From Actinoallomurus bryophytorum (GTDB taxonomy: Bacteria; Actinomycetota; Actinomycetes; Streptosporangiales; Streptosporangiaceae), in NCBI RefSeq assembly GCF_006716425.1, contig NZ_VFOZ01000001.1, positions 3,410,001 to 3,474,000 of the forward strand: 64,000 bases of DNA. Reading direction: 5' to 3'. The notes below the pieces were generated by a model that saw only the letters and a program-made list of their open reading frames with translations, did no database searches and was not told the DNA's origin. Shown here piece by piece: positions 25,538 to 35,924 of the stretch. Position 1 is the first letter of the stretch. The number at the start of each line of letters is the position of its first letter. The translations under genes and the position numbers were made by a program.

Positions 25538-27584
25538 ACGCCAGCGCCGGGATCGCCACGCCGGAGTCGTTGACCAGCATGCCCACCCCGCCCGTGACGA
25601 GCACGGCGATGAGCGTCGGACGCAGCGCGGGAGCCCGCTCGTAGGCCGTGTGGAGTACGGCGGCGCGCCAGGTGAGCGGCCGCAGCAGCGCGAAGATCAG
25701 GAAGACCACGGCGGCGATCGCGATGAGCGAGAGTTCCCAATTGTGGAAGGTGCCGATCATCCCGCGGAACTTGCGGAAGATGATCGTCCCCCCGTCGCCG
25801 TTCGTCAGGCTCTTCCAGAACTCCCCGATGTGCGTCGGGTCGGCGCGCAGCGAGTCCAGGAACGACATTCCCAGGACGACGACCACCCCGGCGGCCAGGA
25901 CGAGGAGGAGCCGCGAGAGGCGGACCCGCCGACCGGCGATCATCAAAGCGAAGACCGCGAAGCCGGGGAAGATGGCGATGATGCCGCCGAAGTCCGCGCC
26001 CGCGAAGGGCGCGCCGTCGATCACGAGCGCGAGGATCCCGGCGCCGATCACGGTCGCGGTCGCGAGGCGGCCGCGCCCGGAGCTCTGGAACCACCCGGCC
26101 ACGGCCCCGGTCGTGATGATCAGGCCGGTCACCCACACCGCCCACGGGATGTTGCCGAAGCCGTAGAAGCGTCCCGCCACGAGCGGCGTGTACCCGAGCA
26201 TGCTGCACGTCTGCAGGTGACTTCCGGTAAGGGCGTCGAGCGTGAGCACGAGTGCCGTCAGGCCGCCGACGATGGCCCCCGGAACGATGATCGACCGGCG
26301 CCACGGACCGGCCAGGGCCGCGGCCGTGATCACACCGACCAGCACCACGATGGCGGCGACCAGGATGACGGCCGGGTGGTCGGCCGACCACCACGGCACC
26401 AGGTTGGCGAGGAAGGAGGCCACGGGCAGCGCGGCCCCGGCCACCGCGGCGACTCTGGTCACCGTGAGGATCCGGCCCCGCTTGCGGCTGAGCGCGAACG
26501 TGCCAAAGGCGTACAGCGCCACCTGGACGATGACCAGGACCAGGTAGAAGGGCACATTGAGGCGGCTGTAGGACTGCGCGGCCACGTCATGGTCGTTCAG
26601 CCGCTTGGCGAGCGTGGTGACGGAGGCCGGCTGTGCGCCGTCGGCGCGCCACCGGGAGCCCACCGCGTCGCTCGGCTGCTTGAGCCCGAGGGTGTGCAGG
26701 ATCGTCGCGGTGGCGTCGGTCAGCGTGACGAGCCCGCCGGTACGCGTGGAGTCCGCGGTCAGGTAATGAGCGGAGTAGCCAGGGCCGCTCGCGATGGCGA
26801 CGCGCAGGTGCGCCGAGACGTTCGCGTCCGACAGCCCGGCGATCAGCACGGTGGTGTTCGGGGGCAGGCCGGTGAGGGCCTGGCCGATCTGGGTGTCGGC
26901 GCTCTTCACGGCCGCCGCGCGCTTCTTGACGGTGACCGGGACCTGGTGGCCGTTCACGTCCACGCCCGCGTCGATGAAGGCGTGGAACACGTCGTCGATG
27001 TCGATCATCGTCAGCGGGCACCGGGAGAGCCCGTCGGCCGGGATCTGCTCGGTGGACGGAACGTACCCGTCCACCCGCCCGGCACTGTCGGCCGCGCCGA
27101 GGGCGGCGCCGGGCCCGATCGCCATCGTGCAGCCGCCGGCGTGGTGGACCGCGTCACCGAGCAGGCCGACGTCGGACTTGTACTTGTTGTGCGCGTTGTC
27201 GTCGCGCATCGCGGCGAAGCCGGGGACGGCATTGCCGTCCGGCGCGGGTGCCAGGCCGCAGCTGCCGTTCCGAAGCTGTGATCTCTGCCCCGCGGAGATG
27301 GTCAGCCAGCCGTCGATCGGGCACGTGTGCGGACCGACGGTCTTGATCGACAGCGCCGCGGAGGAACCCTGCGCGGCCAGCCGGGCGAGGTTCGGCGTGG
27401 CGGTATCGTGAATGTCGCTCCACAGCAGGCCGGGCACGCCGATCACCACGACATGGCCGCTGACCGGGGCGCTCGCCGGCGCCGCCGAGGCCATGGCGGG
27501 CAGGAGAACCAGCGCCACGGCCGCAAAAAGCGCGGCTATGACGCCCTTTGTGTGGCTACGTCCCGCATTGCGCGGCTGTGCCAC
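25419..27584 (-). CDS. Large membrane protein with alkaline-phosphatase-like exported domain
   Basis: About 721 residues. A signal/anchor (KGVIAALFAAVALVLLPAMASA) leads to an exported domain (about 30-310, VVVIGVPGLLWSDIHDTATPNLARLAAQGS...) that resembles the alkaline phosphatase/sulfatase superfamily start, followed by about ten membrane helices and an acidic Pro/Ser tail. The family is conserved in actinomycetes without a known role. GTG 27584 has a superb GGAGGTGATC site and is preferred to ATG 27596. The tail overlaps the convergent glycosyltransferase gene. Confidence 0.8.
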   Translation of the reverse strand: MAQPRNAGRSHTKGVIAALFAAVALVLLPAMASAAPASAPVSGHVVVIGVPGLLWSDIHDTATPNLARLAAQGSSAALSIKTVGPHTCPIDGWLTISAGQRSQLRNGSCGLAPAPDGNAVPGFAAMRDDNAHNKYKSDVGLLGDAVHHAGGCTMAIGPGAALGAADSAGRVDGYVPSTEQIPADGLSRCPLTMIDIDDVFHAFIDAGVDVNGHQVPVTVKKRAAAVKSADTQIGQALTGLPPNTTVLIAGLSDANVSAHLRVAIASGPGYSAHYLTADSTRTGGLVTLTDATATILHTLGLKQPSDAVGSRWRADGAQPASVTTLAKRLNDHDVAAQSYSRLNVPFYLVLVIVQVALYAFGTFALSRKRGRILTVTRVAAVAGAALPVASFLANLVPWWSADHPAVILVAAIVVLVGVITAAALAGPWRRSIIVPGAIVGGLTALVLTLDALTGSHLQTCSMLGYTPLVAGRFYGFGNIPWAVWVTGLIITTGAVAGWFQSSGRGRLATATVIGAGILALVIDGAPFAGADFGGIIAIFPGFAVFALMIAGRRVRLSRLLLVLAAGVVVVLGMSFLDSLRADPTHIGEFWKSLTNGDGGTIIFRKFRGMIGTFHNWELSLIAIAAVVFLIFALLRPLTWRAAVLHTAYERAPALRPTLIAVLVTGGVGMLVNDSGVAIPALAFTLAIPLALAASIQALGPEETSEPPSPSERPESASAPKA

Positions 27585-27644
27585 GATCACCTCCATGTCT
27601 GGGACGTCCCCAGGCTAGCCGCGGACGTGGGACAGGATGGACAC

Positions 27645-28880
27645 ATGGGTGGTCGAAGGACGATACGCCAGACCATGATCGTCGTCGCGGCAATCGTCAT
27701 CGCCGCCGTCGCGGTCGGGCCTCTCGTCCTGCACTGGCTGACCAACCAGCCCGACCAACGCCTCGTCGACCTCGACGTCTACCGTTCGGGCGGCCAGGCG
27801 GTGCTGCACGGGGCGCCGGTCTATGACTTCATGACTCAGCCGCCGCAACTGCTGCCCTTCACCTATCCGACCTTCGCGGTGCTGCTGGCAGTGCCGCTCG
27901 CCCTGGTCCCCTGGACCGCCGCCCAGTGGCTCTGGACGGCGCTGATCTTCGTGGCCATGACCCTAGTGGTGCGTTACTCCTTCGCCGCGCTGCTCGGCCG
28001 AATCCGGTCGTGGGCGCCGATCATGATCGGCGCGCTCGTCGCGCTGTGCGCGTACGCCATGCCGCTGCAGGACCAGATCCGCTTCGGGCAGGTCGACATC
28101 CTCCTCGTGGCCATGTGCGTCGCGGACATCGCCCCGGGCCGTACGCGCTGGCCCCGCGGCGTCCTGGTCGGGCTGGCCACCGCGATCAAGCTGGTGCCCG
28201 GGGTCTTCGTGATCTATTTCTGGATCACCGGACGCCGGCGTGAGGCGGTCACCGCCGCCGTCGCCTCGGTGGCGGCCACGCTCCTGACCTTCCTGATCCT
28301 GCCCGCGGACTCGGCCGACTACTGGTTCCGTGCGCTGTTCGACAGCGACCGGCTGGGCTCCAACACCTCCACCACGAACCAGTCGATACGCGGGATGCTG
28401 CTGCGGCTCTACTGGCCGGACGCCGTCACCTCGCTGCTGTGGCTCGTGTGCGTCGCGATCGTCGCCTACTTCGGCTTCCGTGCCGCACGCCACGCCTGGA
28501 GGAACGGGGACGAGATCCGCGGTGTCGCCATCACCGGGCTGCTCGCGGTGCTGGTCTCACCGGTCGCCTGGATCCACCACCTCGCCTGGCTGGTCGTGGT
28601 CCTAGGCGCCATCGTCGGAGACGGCCGCGACCGGCGCCGTATCGCCCTCGCCGCCGGCGTCTGGCTCTTCTACGTCCTGCACGTGCCCTGGTGGGGGATC
28701 ACCATGCTGGCGGACCACATCGGCCCGAGGTTCCTGGGGCGCATCGTCCAGGACGCGTACGGCCTGGGCGCGATCGGGCTCCTGTTCGCGCTCCGGCCGC
28801 GCCGCCGTGCACCGAATCCGGAAAGTGACGGCGCGGATACCTCGCGTAACGAAGCCCGGGTGGGTACGCTCGGTTCGTGA
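27645..28880 (+). CDS. GT87-family polyprenyl-phosphomannose-type glycosyltransferase
   Basis: 411 residues with about ten membrane helices. The first external loop carries the GT87 signature DLDVYRSGGQAVLHGAPVYD with the catalytic-type Asp, and TYPTFAVLLAVPLALVP follows. GT87 enzymes add mannose or arabinose from polyprenyl donors to lipoglycans outside the membrane. ATG 27645 has a GGATGG site. It is divergent from the gene at 27584 and overlaps the DUF4446 gene by 4 bp (GTGA). Confidence 0.9.
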   Translation: MGGRRTIRQTMIVVAAIVIAAVAVGPLVLHWLTNQPDQRLVDLDVYRSGGQAVLHGAPVYDFMTQPPQLLPFTYPTFAVLLAVPLALVPWTAAQWLWTALIFVAMTLVVRYSFAALLGRIRSWAPIMIGALVALCAYAMPLQDQIRFGQVDILLVAMCVADIAPGRTRWPRGVLVGLATAIKLVPGVFVIYFWITGRRREAVTAAVASVAATLLTFLILPADSADYWFRALFDSDRLGSNTSTTNQSIRGMLLRLYWPDAVTSLLWLVCVAIVAYFGFRAARHAWRNGDEIRGVAITGLLAVLVSPVAWIHHLAWLVVVLGAIVGDGRDRRRIALAAGVWLFYVLHVPWWGITMLADHIGPRFLGRIVQDAYGLGAIGLLFALRPRRRAPNPESDGADTSRNEARVGTLGS

Positions 28881-29332
28881 TCCTTATCACGTTGGCTTTG
28901 ATCGGAATCATCCTCGGGGGACTCGGCCTCTACGCGGGTCTCACCGCGCGCAAGCGCGCGGTGCTGGCCTTCGAGGAGTGTGCCGAGATGATGCGCCGTC
29001 AGCTCCAGGTCACCTCCGGCGCCGGTGACAACCGCGCCGTCCGTGATGTCGCGATCGTCCACTATGACGCGCTCAAGGAGGTTTCGGGCGGCCTGTCGTT
29101 CTCGCTGGCGATGCTCAACGCCCTTGGGGACGGCGTCGTCCTCACCTCCATCAACGGCCGCACCGAGACCCGCACCTACGCACGCGTGATCCAGAGCGGA
29201 CGCAGCCAGCAGGTGCTGTCGCCGGAAGAGGACCACGTCGTACGGGCCGCCCGGCTCGGCCGTGGCCCGTCGATCAGGCTCGACGACCGGCTCGACGTCC
29301 GCGTCAACGGCCAGCCGTCCTCACCTGCCTGA
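28877..29332 (+). CDS. DUF4446 family protein
   Basis: 151 residues: one N-terminal membrane helix (ILITLALIGIILGGLGLYAGL), then a cytosolic domain with VRDVAIVHYDALKEVSGGLSFSLAMLNALGDGVVLTSINGR, the hallmark of DUF4446. Function unknown. Its start overlaps the upstream glycosyltransferase stop, so the two are coupled, hinting at a role in envelope synthesis. Confidence 0.9.
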   Translation: MILITLALIGIILGGLGLYAGLTARKRAVLAFEECAEMMRRQLQVTSGAGDNRAVRDVAIVHYDALKEVSGGLSFSLAMLNALGDGVVLTSINGRTETRTYARVIQSGRSQQVLSPEEDHVVRAARLGRGPSIRLDDRLDVRVNGQPSSPA

Positions 29333-29421
29333 GGCCCCGATCGCCACGAACCCCCCATAGGGGTCCGTGGAAGCCCGTAACCTGGAATGACAGCGGACCG
29401 GATCGGGTTTGAGGGGACTTC

Positions 29422-30402
29422 GTGACCGAGCACGACCAGCGTCAAGGCGGCAGTACGGGCGGCGAAGGTCGCTCTGACCGTTTTGCCTACTTCGGTCCGG
29501 AGGGCACCTTCACCGAGGCCGCGCTGCTCACCCTGCCCGAGGCGGCGTCCGCCCCGCGCGAGCCGTACGCGACGGTGCCCGCGGCCCTGGACGCGGTACG
29601 CCGCGGCGACGCGGACGCCGCGATGGTCCCGCTGGAAAACTCGGTCGAGGGCCCGGTGACCACCACCGTCGACGACCTTGCCGACGGGGACGCCCTGATC
29701 ATCGCGGGCGAGGTGCTGCTGCCCGTGGAGTTCTCCCTGCTCGTACGCTCCGGCACACGCCTCGGCGACATCAAGCGCGTCTGCACCCACCCGCACGCGT
29801 ACGCGCAGTGCCGCCGGTGGCTCGCCGAGACCCTGCCGGACGCGGAGGTCTCGACCGGCACGTCCACCGCGGGTGCCGCGATGGCGGTCTCCGACCCGAC
29901 CTCGGAGTTCGACGCGGCGATCGCCGCGCCCATCGCGGGCGAGCGCTACGGCCTGGTCCCGGCGGCCGAGGGCATCGCCGACCGCGCCGGCGCCGTCACG
30001 AGGTTCGTCCTCGTACGCCGCCCGGAGCCGCCGGACGCGGTGACCGGCATGGACCGCACGTCCTTGATGGCCTACCTGACCGACGACCATCCCGGCGCGC
30101 TGCTGGAGTTCCTGACCGAGTTCGCGGTGCGCGGCGTCAACCTGACCCTGATCCAGTCCCGGCCGACCGGCGACGGCTTCGGCCGCTACCGCTTCTGGAT
30201 CGACTGCGAGGGCCACGTCGAGGACGCCAGGGTCGGCGAGGCGCTCATGGGCCTGCGCCGCGTCTGCTCCGACATCCGGTTCCTCGGCAGCTACCCGCGC
30301 GCCGACGAGGGGCGCCCGGAGATCCGCCGCGGCACCCACGACGCCGACTTCGCCGAGGCGTCCGCCTGGCTGTCGGCCATCCGCTCCGGCCATGATCTTT
30401 AA
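29422..30402 (+). CDS. pheA: Prephenate dehydratase
   Basis: 326 residues. It decarboxylates and dehydrates prephenate to phenylpyruvate in phenylalanine synthesis. The catalytic domain (about 17-200) shows YFGPEGTFTEAAL, PLENSVEGPV and the catalytic Thr region TSTAGAAMAV with RFVLV. The C-terminal ACT regulatory domain (about 215-295) has DHPGALLEFL and NLTLIQSRPT (ESRP in most homologues), used for phenylalanine feedback. GTG 29422 follows GAGGGG. It is a stand-alone dehydratase without a chorismate mutase domain. Confidence 0.96.
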   Translation: MTEHDQRQGGSTGGEGRSDRFAYFGPEGTFTEAALLTLPEAASAPREPYATVPAALDAVRRGDADAAMVPLENSVEGPVTTTVDDLADGDALIIAGEVLLPVEFSLLVRSGTRLGDIKRVCTHPHAYAQCRRWLAETLPDAEVSTGTSTAGAAMAVSDPTSEFDAAIAAPIAGERYGLVPAAEGIADRAGAVTRFVLVRRPEPPDAVTGMDRTSLMAYLTDDHPGALLEFLTEFAVRGVNLTLIQSRPTGDGFGRYRFWIDCEGHVEDARVGEALMGLRRVCSDIRFLGSYPRADEGRPEIRRGTHDADFAEASAWLSAIRSGHDL

Positions 30403-30492
30403 GTGATCAAATCGTGTCATAGGGGCTGACAACTCTCGGTCGGGACAACACGTCATCTAAGGGATTTCGCCCCCTTCCCCTTGGAGACACGT

Positions 30493-31827
30493 GTGTTCAG
30501 AGCTCTCGGAGCCGTACTCGCGGCGGGCCTCATTCTGGCCGCCGCCCAGGTGCCGGCCACGGCCGACACCCGCGCACCGGCGCGGTTCAGCGAGTTCTCG
30601 GTCACGCCGACGTCGCTCGACGTCGACCACCCCACGGCGACGTACACGGGGCGTCTCGTCTTCACCGGCGCCGACGGCACCGACCAGGGCGTGCCGGGAG
30701 CGCGCGTCTGCCTCGACAAGGACGGGCGGTGCGTCGCGACCACGGAGACGGACGCGGACGGGCGGTTCAGCAGCCCAGTGACCCTGTCCTCGACGGGGGC
30801 CCAGCCTCAGTTGAGGGACGGCGAGGCCGAAGCCTTTTTCAACGGCGACGCCGAGCGTCAGAGCACATTCGTGGGATCGGGGATCGCCCTGCACGTCACC
30901 CAGGTTCAGGCTCGGATCACCATGGGGTTCGATCACACACCGTCCGTGGTCGGCGATCCGGTGGAGGTCAGCGGACTTCTCGAACGGCAGACGCCGGACG
31001 GCGGATGGATCGGCGTCGTGGGACAGACCGTACGTGTGTTCGTGGACGGCACGCGGATCGCCGAGGGGACAACGGCCGCCGACGGCACCTACCGGATTTC
31101 CACACGTGTGCCGGTGAGCGACGAGGGCTTCTGGGGCGTCGAGACACCGCTGCCGGGTCGTGGATACCCCTACACCGTCGCGTTCGCGAACACCTGGCAG
31201 CGCGCCGCCCACCGCACGCTGGTCACCGGCTTCAACGCCGCGCCCGAGCCGGTCCGCAAGGGTGCCAAGCTCACCGCGACCGGCCGGGTCATGCGGGTGA
31301 CGGCGGACGGCTCGACGGAGCCGGCGACCGATTACCCGGTGCTGCAGTTCTCGGCCGACGGCAAGAAGTGGACCGACCTGTACGAAGACCACCCGAACAG
31401 CCAGGGCTACTTCAGCCTCTCGACTCCGGCGGAGCGCGACGGCTACTGGCGAGTCCGGACGGAAGACTGGCCGGACCTCCCTTCCACGAGCAGCGTGGAC
31501 TACGTCGACGTCGGGTACCGGACCGCGATCTCGGGCTTCAACGCGTCACCGGAGCCGATCGCGAAGGGCAGGCGCCTGACCGTCGCCGGGACGCTGAAAC
31601 GCGACACGACGGCCTGGAAGGCGTTCTCCGGCCAGAGCGTCAAGATCTACTTCGCTGCCAAGGGCGCCACGTCCTGGACGTACGAGGGGACCGCGAAGAC
31701 GAGCTCCACCGGCCACTTCTCCCACACCTTCACTGCGGCCAAGGATGGCACCTGGCGCGCGATCTATGCCGGAAGCACCACTTACGTCACCGTCACCGGT
31801 CCGGGCGACTACGTCGACGTGCGCTGA
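30493..31827 (+). CDS. Secreted multi-domain Ig-like protein, copy 1
   Basis: 444 residues: signal peptide (VLAAGLILAAAQVPATA), an N-terminal beta domain with a Cys pair (ARVCLDKDGRCVAT), a linker domain starting with ARITMGFDHTPSVVGDPVEVSG, then two related repeats beginning [21 protein letters not shown] and ISGFNASPEPIAKGRRLTVAG and ending YVDVR. The Ig-like fold and lack of catalytic residues suggest surface binding or structure. GTG 30493 has a GGAG site. A paralogue follows 38 bp downstream. Confidence 0.85.
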   Translation: MFRALGAVLAAGLILAAAQVPATADTRAPARFSEFSVTPTSLDVDHPTATYTGRLVFTGADGTDQGVPGARVCLDKDGRCVATTETDADGRFSSPVTLSSTGAQPQLRDGEAEAFFNGDAERQSTFVGSGIALHVTQVQARITMGFDHTPSVVGDPVEVSGLLERQTPDGGWIGVVGQTVRVFVDGTRIAEGTTAADGTYRISTRVPVSDEGFWGVETPLPGRGYPYTVAFANTWQRAAHRTLVTGFNAAPEPVRKGAKLTATGRVMRVTADGSTEPATDYPVLQFSADGKKWTDLYEDHPNSQGYFSLSTPAERDGYWRVRTEDWPDLPSTSSVDYVDVGYRTAISGFNASPEPIAKGRRLTVAGTLKRDTTAWKAFSGQSVKIYFAAKGATSWTYEGTAKTSSTGHFSHTFTAAKDGTWRAIYAGSTTYVTVTGPGDYVDVR

Positions 31828-31865
31828 CCACCCCCCCTTTTCGTCACCTGCCAGAAGGAACCCTC

Positions 31866-33254
31866 TTGCGAAGAATCATCGGCGCCCCCGCGGTCGCCGC
31901 CGCCGTCATCTCGGCGGCGCTGTTCGTCCCGGCCGATGTGTCGGCACAGGCAGCCGACAGGCTCCCCACGCACTTCAGTGAGTTCACCCTGACGCCCCCA
32001 ACGGTCGACGTGGACCACGACACCGTCACGTACGCGGGCCGTCTCGTCTACACCGACACTGACGGCACCGACAAGGGCGTGCCCAGTGTCAGCGTCTGTG
32101 CCGGCTTCGACGGCGGCTGCGTCAAGAACACGACGACCGACACCGACGGCCGTTTCACCACCGACCTGACGCTGACGACCACCGGGCAGAACCCGACGAT
32201 GGTCGAAGACGACGCGACCATGTCCTTCCGTGGCAACAGTGACTACAGCCTGGTCAGGACCACGCCGGTCCCGCTGCACGTCCAGTCGGCGACGACCAGG
32301 CTCTCCCTGTCGGTGGCCCCGCCGCCGAGCGTGGTCGGCGACACGGTGAACGTGGCCGGCAGGCTCGAACGGCAGACCGCGGACGGTGGGTGGACAGGAG
32401 CCCCGGGCCAGTTCGTGCGGATCTACCTCCACGATCCGGTTTCCGGCGCCGACTTTCCTCAGGCCGGCAAGCTCACCGACGCCGACGGTCGCCTCGCGTT
32501 CCAGGCCATCGCCTCCAGGAGCGCCCAGTGGATCGCCGAGACCCCCCAGACCTTCAAGAACGCGGTCGGTACGCAGGGACTTGGCCCCTACCTGGGGGCC
32601 CGAGCGCAGACCGGCTACATGGTCGTGAAGGATCCCACGCAGATCGTCGGCTTCAACGCCGCGCCGGAGCCCGTCGGAAGGGGCTCGACGCTGACCGGTC
32701 ACGGGCGGCTGACCAAGACCATGCCGGTCGGCGCGAACGCTCCGGTCAAGGACGGGAACGTCGACCTGCAGTTCTCGGCCGACAACAAGAAATGGACGAC
32801 GGTCGCCCACGGCGCGGCCGACGCCAACGGGTACTTCACCATCCCCGCGACCGCGACGGGCGACGGCTACTGGCGGGCCACGGTGGCGCCCGGATCGGAC
32901 TTCCTGCCTTCCACGGGTACCACCGACTACGTCGACACCCGGTACCGGACGCGTGTCACCTCGTTCAACGCCTCGCCCGAGCCGGTGAGCAAGAGGAAGA
33001 CGATCACCGTCGGCGGGAACCTCCAGCGGTACACCACCGCGTGGAAGGCCTACTCCGGACAGAGCGTGAAGGTCTACTTCGCCGCCAAGGGCGCCACGAC
33101 CTGGACGTACGAGGGTGCCGCGAAGACGAACTCCACCGGGCACTTCTCCCACGGCTTCAAGGCCGCCAAGGACGGCACCTGGCGCATGACGTACGCGGGC
33201 AACTCCTCCTATCTCGCCCTGACCGGTTCGGGCGACTACGTCGACGTGCGATGA
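31866..33254 (+). CDS. Secreted multi-domain Ig-like protein, copy 2
   Basis: 462 residues, paralogous over its whole length to the gene before it: the same [24 protein letters not shown] opening, Cys pair, [22 protein letters not shown] segment and the two FNA(A/S)PEPV repeats. The C-terminal repeat is nearly identical ([20 protein letters not shown]). TTG 31866 is the start, with an AGAAGGA site. It arose by tandem duplication and is ended by a strong hairpin. Confidence 0.83.
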   Translation: MRRIIGAPAVAAAVISAALFVPADVSAQAADRLPTHFSEFTLTPPTVDVDHDTVTYAGRLVYTDTDGTDKGVPSVSVCAGFDGGCVKNTTTDTDGRFTTDLTLTTTGQNPTMVEDDATMSFRGNSDYSLVRTTPVPLHVQSATTRLSLSVAPPPSVVGDTVNVAGRLERQTADGGWTGAPGQFVRIYLHDPVSGADFPQAGKLTDADGRLAFQAIASRSAQWIAETPQTFKNAVGTQGLGPYLGARAQTGYMVVKDPTQIVGFNAAPEPVGRGSTLTGHGRLTKTMPVGANAPVKDGNVDLQFSADNKKWTTVAHGAADANGYFTIPATATGDGYWRATVAPGSDFLPSTGTTDYVDTRYRTRVTSFNASPEPVSKRKTITVGGNLQRYTTAWKAYSGQSVKVYFAAKGATTWTYEGAAKTNSTGHFSHGFKAAKDGTWRMTYAGNSSYLALTGSGDYVDVR

Positions 33255-33259
33255 GCACC

Positions 33260-33286
33260 GTGGGAGGCGGCCCTGCCGCCTCCCAC
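33260..33286. terminator. Strong hairpin between the Ig-like gene and serS
   Basis: A 12-bp perfect stem, GTGGGAGGCGGC / GCCGCCTCCCAC, with a CCT loop lies 5 bp after the stop codon. No T-run. Confidence 0.8.
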
Positions 33287-33336
33287 CGCCCTTATCCGTT
33301 CACGCCGGCCGAGGTCGTACGGGTAACCTCGTCCAT

Positions 33337-34596
33337 GTGATCGACCTGCGAACTCTGCGTAACGACCCGGACCGGTTGCGTGTCAGCCAGCGCACCCGAG
33401 GTGAGGACGACTCCGTCGTCGAGCGGCTGCTCGAGCTCGACGAGCGCCGGCGGTCCGCGCTGAGTTCGTACGAGTCGCTCCGGGCTGAGCAGAAGAACGT
33501 CGGCAAGTCGGTGTCCAAGGCGCAGGGCGAGGAGCGCCAGAAGCTCCTCGACCAGGCCAAAAACCTGGCACAGCAGGTCAAGGACGCCGACGCCGAGTCA
33601 CAGCGGCTCGAACAGGAGCTGAACGACCTCCTCAAGGTCGTCCCGAACATCGTCGAGGAGGGCGCGCCGGCCGGTGGCGAGGACGACTACGTCGTGCTCG
33701 AGACCGTCGGCGTCCCCCCCACGTTCGACTTCGAGCCGAAGGACCACCTGGAGCTCGGCGAGTCCCTCGGCGCCATCGACATGGAGCGCGGCGCGAAGGT
33801 CTCCGGTGCCCGGTTCTTCTACCTGACCGGCATCGGCGCCCAGCTCCAGCTCGCCCTGCTCAACCTGGCGATGGAGCAGGCGATCGGTTACGGCTTCACC
33901 GCCATGGTCCCGCCCGTGCTGGTCAAGCCCGAGGCGATGGAGGGCACCGGGTTCCTCGGCGCGCACGCCGCCGAGGTCTACCAGCTGCCCCAGGAGGACC
34001 TCTACCTCGTCGGCACCTCCGAGGTACCGCTGGCCGGCTACCACATGAACGAGATCATCAGCGATCTCCCGCGGCGCTACGTCGCCTGGTCCTCCTGCTT
34101 CCGCCGGGAGGCCGGCTCGTACGGCAAGGACACCCGCGGCATCATCCGGGTGCACCAGTTCGACAAGGTCGAGATGTTCTCCTACTGCGACCCGGAGAAC
34201 GCCCAGGAGGAGCACCGTCGCCTGCTCGACTGGGAGAAGGAGATGCTCGCCAAGGTCGAGCTGCCGTACCGCGTGATCGACACCGCGGGCGGCGACCTCG
34301 GTACGAGCGCCGCGCGCAAGTTCGACTGCGAGGCGTGGGTGCCCACCCAGGAGCGCTACCTCGAGCTGACCTCGACCTCCAACTGCACCGACTTCCAGGC
34401 ACGCCGCCTGTCCGTGCGCTACCGCGACGACGGCGGGCGTACCCGCCCGGTCGCGACGCTCAACGGCACGCTCGCCACGACCCGATGGATCGTCGCGATC
34501 CTGGAAAACCACCAGCAGGCGGACGGTTCGGTACGCGTGCCGAAGGCCCTGCAGAGGTTCCTCGGCCGCGAGGTGCTCGAGCCCGTCGCCAAATGA
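33337..34596 (+). CDS. serS: Seryl-tRNA synthetase
   Basis: 419 residues, class II synthetase. The N-terminal long antiparallel coiled coil (about 1-105) contacts tRNA-Ser. Motif 2 reads [30 protein letters not shown] and motif 3 is [14 protein letters not shown] near residue 350, with [20 protein letters not shown]. It charges tRNA-Ser, two copies of which (UGA and GCU) are in this window. GTG 33337 begins [11 protein letters not shown]. Overlaps the HAD gene by 4 bp. Confidence 0.97.
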   Translation: MIDLRTLRNDPDRLRVSQRTRGEDDSVVERLLELDERRRSALSSYESLRAEQKNVGKSVSKAQGEERQKLLDQAKNLAQQVKDADAESQRLEQELNDLLKVVPNIVEEGAPAGGEDDYVVLETVGVPPTFDFEPKDHLELGESLGAIDMERGAKVSGARFFYLTGIGAQLQLALLNLAMEQAIGYGFTAMVPPVLVKPEAMEGTGFLGAHAAEVYQLPQEDLYLVGTSEVPLAGYHMNEIISDLPRRYVAWSSCFRREAGSYGKDTRGIIRVHQFDKVEMFSYCDPENAQEEHRRLLDWEKEMLAKVELPYRVIDTAGGDLGTSAARKFDCEAWVPTQERYLELTSTSNCTDFQARRLSVRYRDDGGRTRPVATLNGTLATTRWIVAILENHQQADGSVRVPKALQRFLGREVLEPVAK

Positions 34597-35393
34597 CGCC
34601 TCCGCGCCTGGTCGCCACGGATCTGGACGGCACGACCGTCCGCAGCGACTACACCGTGTCCGAGCGCACGGTGAAGGCGTTCGCACGGGTCGAACGCGCC
34701 GGCGCCATGCTCGTCATGGTGACCGGCCGTCCGCCGCGCTGGATCCACCCGGTCGCCAGCGCGGTCGGCCACCAGGGCGTGGCGATCTGCGCCAACGGCG
34801 CCATCGTCTACGACCTGCACACCGAGCAGGTGGTCGGCTCGCACCTGATGACCGCCGAGGCGCTGCGCTCGGCGATCTCGGCGCTCACGGCTTCGCTGCC
34901 CGGCCTCGGCTTCGCGGTCGAGTACGAAGACGGCATCCAGTACGCGCACGGCTATGAGCTCTCCGGCTGGGACAACGCGGAGAAGGACGGCTCGATCGGG
35001 CTCGAGAAGCTCATGTCGCGGCCGGCCGCCAAGCTGCTCGCCCGCCATCCCGAGCTCGACGCCGACGCGCTCTTGGCCGAGGCCACCAAGCTGGTCGGGG
35101 ACGTCGTGCTGCCCACTCACTCCAACGGCAGGCGGCTGATCGAGATGAGCGCGCTCGGGGTGTCCAAGGCCAGCACCCTCGCCGAGCTGTGCGAACGGCA
35201 CGGCATCGACGCCGCCGACGTCGTGGCCTTCGGTGACATGCCCAACGACCTGCCCATGCTCATGTGGGCCGGCCGGTCGTACGCGGTGGCCAACGCCCAC
35301 CCTCTGGTGCTCGAGGCGGTCGACACGAAGGTGGCGGGCAACGACGACGACGGCGTCGCCCGCACCCTCGAAGAACTCTTTCCCGAGCTATAG
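34593..35393 (+). CDS. Cof-type HAD-superfamily phosphatase
   Basis: 266 residues. Motif I is [11 protein letters not shown] (nucleophile and acid Asp), motif II MVTGRPP, motif III a lysine ahead of motif [12 protein letters not shown]. The large C2B cap between motifs II and III is present. These enzymes dephosphorylate sugar phosphates or flavin precursors. ATG 34593 overlaps the serS stop (ATGA), so it is co-translated with serS. The 3' end overlaps bpa by 6 bp. Confidence 0.92.
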   Translation: MTPPRLVATDLDGTTVRSDYTVSERTVKAFARVERAGAMLVMVTGRPPRWIHPVASAVGHQGVAICANGAIVYDLHTEQVVGSHLMTAEALRSAISALTASLPGLGFAVEYEDGIQYAHGYELSGWDNAEKDGSIGLEKLMSRPAAKLLARHPELDADALLAEATKLVGDVVLPTHSNGRRLIEMSALGVSKASTLAELCERHGIDAADVVAFGDMPNDLPMLMWAGRSYAVANAHPLVLEAVDTKVAGNDDDGVARTLEELFPEL

Positions 35394-35918
35394 GTAGGGG
35401 CCGGAGGTACGGCCGGGAGCGCTGTCCTCCTGGGGGATGGCACCGGGCGGCAACGCGCGCCGCATCTGCTCCAGCTGCGCACGTGCCGCCATCTGCTGGG
35501 CGAACAACGTGGTCTGAATGCCGTGGAACAGCCCTTCGAGCCAGCCGACGAGCTGCGCGTGCGCGACACGGAGCTCGGCCTCACTGGGAACGGCCTCGGT
35601 GTCGGTGAACGGCAGTGAGATGCGCTCCAGCTCGTCGATCAGCTCCGGCGCGAGGCCGTCCTCGAGCTCCTTGATCGAACGCTGGTGAATCTGCGCGAGC
35701 CGGGCGCGGCTCGCCTCGTCGAGGGGGGCCTGGCGCACCTCCTCGAGCAGCTGTCTGATCATGCTGCCGATGCGCATGACCTTCGCCGGCTGCTCGACCA
35801 TCTCGGCGACCGAGCGCTCCTCCGACTCACCATCCTCGCCGGAGGCGGTCGCCATGCCGTTCTGCCCGACGACGACGATATGTGGATCCTGGTCGCTGCT
35901 GCTCATTGGATTGTCCAT
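35388..35918 (-). CDS. bpa: Bacterial proteasome activator Bpa
   Basis: 176 residues. The core VEQPAKVMRIGSMIRQLLEEVRQAPLDEASRARLAQIHQRS...ELEDGLAPEL...LVGWLEGLFHGIQTTLFAQQMAARAQLEQMRR matches the Mycobacterium Bpa ring protein, and the C-terminus is GPYL, equivalent to the GQYL docking motif. Bpa opens the 20S proteasome gate without ATP. No proteasome core gene is in the window, as is common. ATG 35918 follows GAGG. Confidence 0.94.
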   Translation of the reverse strand: MDNPMSSSDQDPHIVVVGQNGMATASGEDGESEERSVAEMVEQPAKVMRIGSMIRQLLEEVRQAPLDEASRARLAQIHQRSIKELEDGLAPELIDELERISLPFTDTEAVPSEAELRVAHAQLVGWLEGLFHGIQTTLFAQQMAARAQLEQMRRALPPGAIPQEDSAPGRTSGPYL

Positions 35919-35924
35919 GACGCC

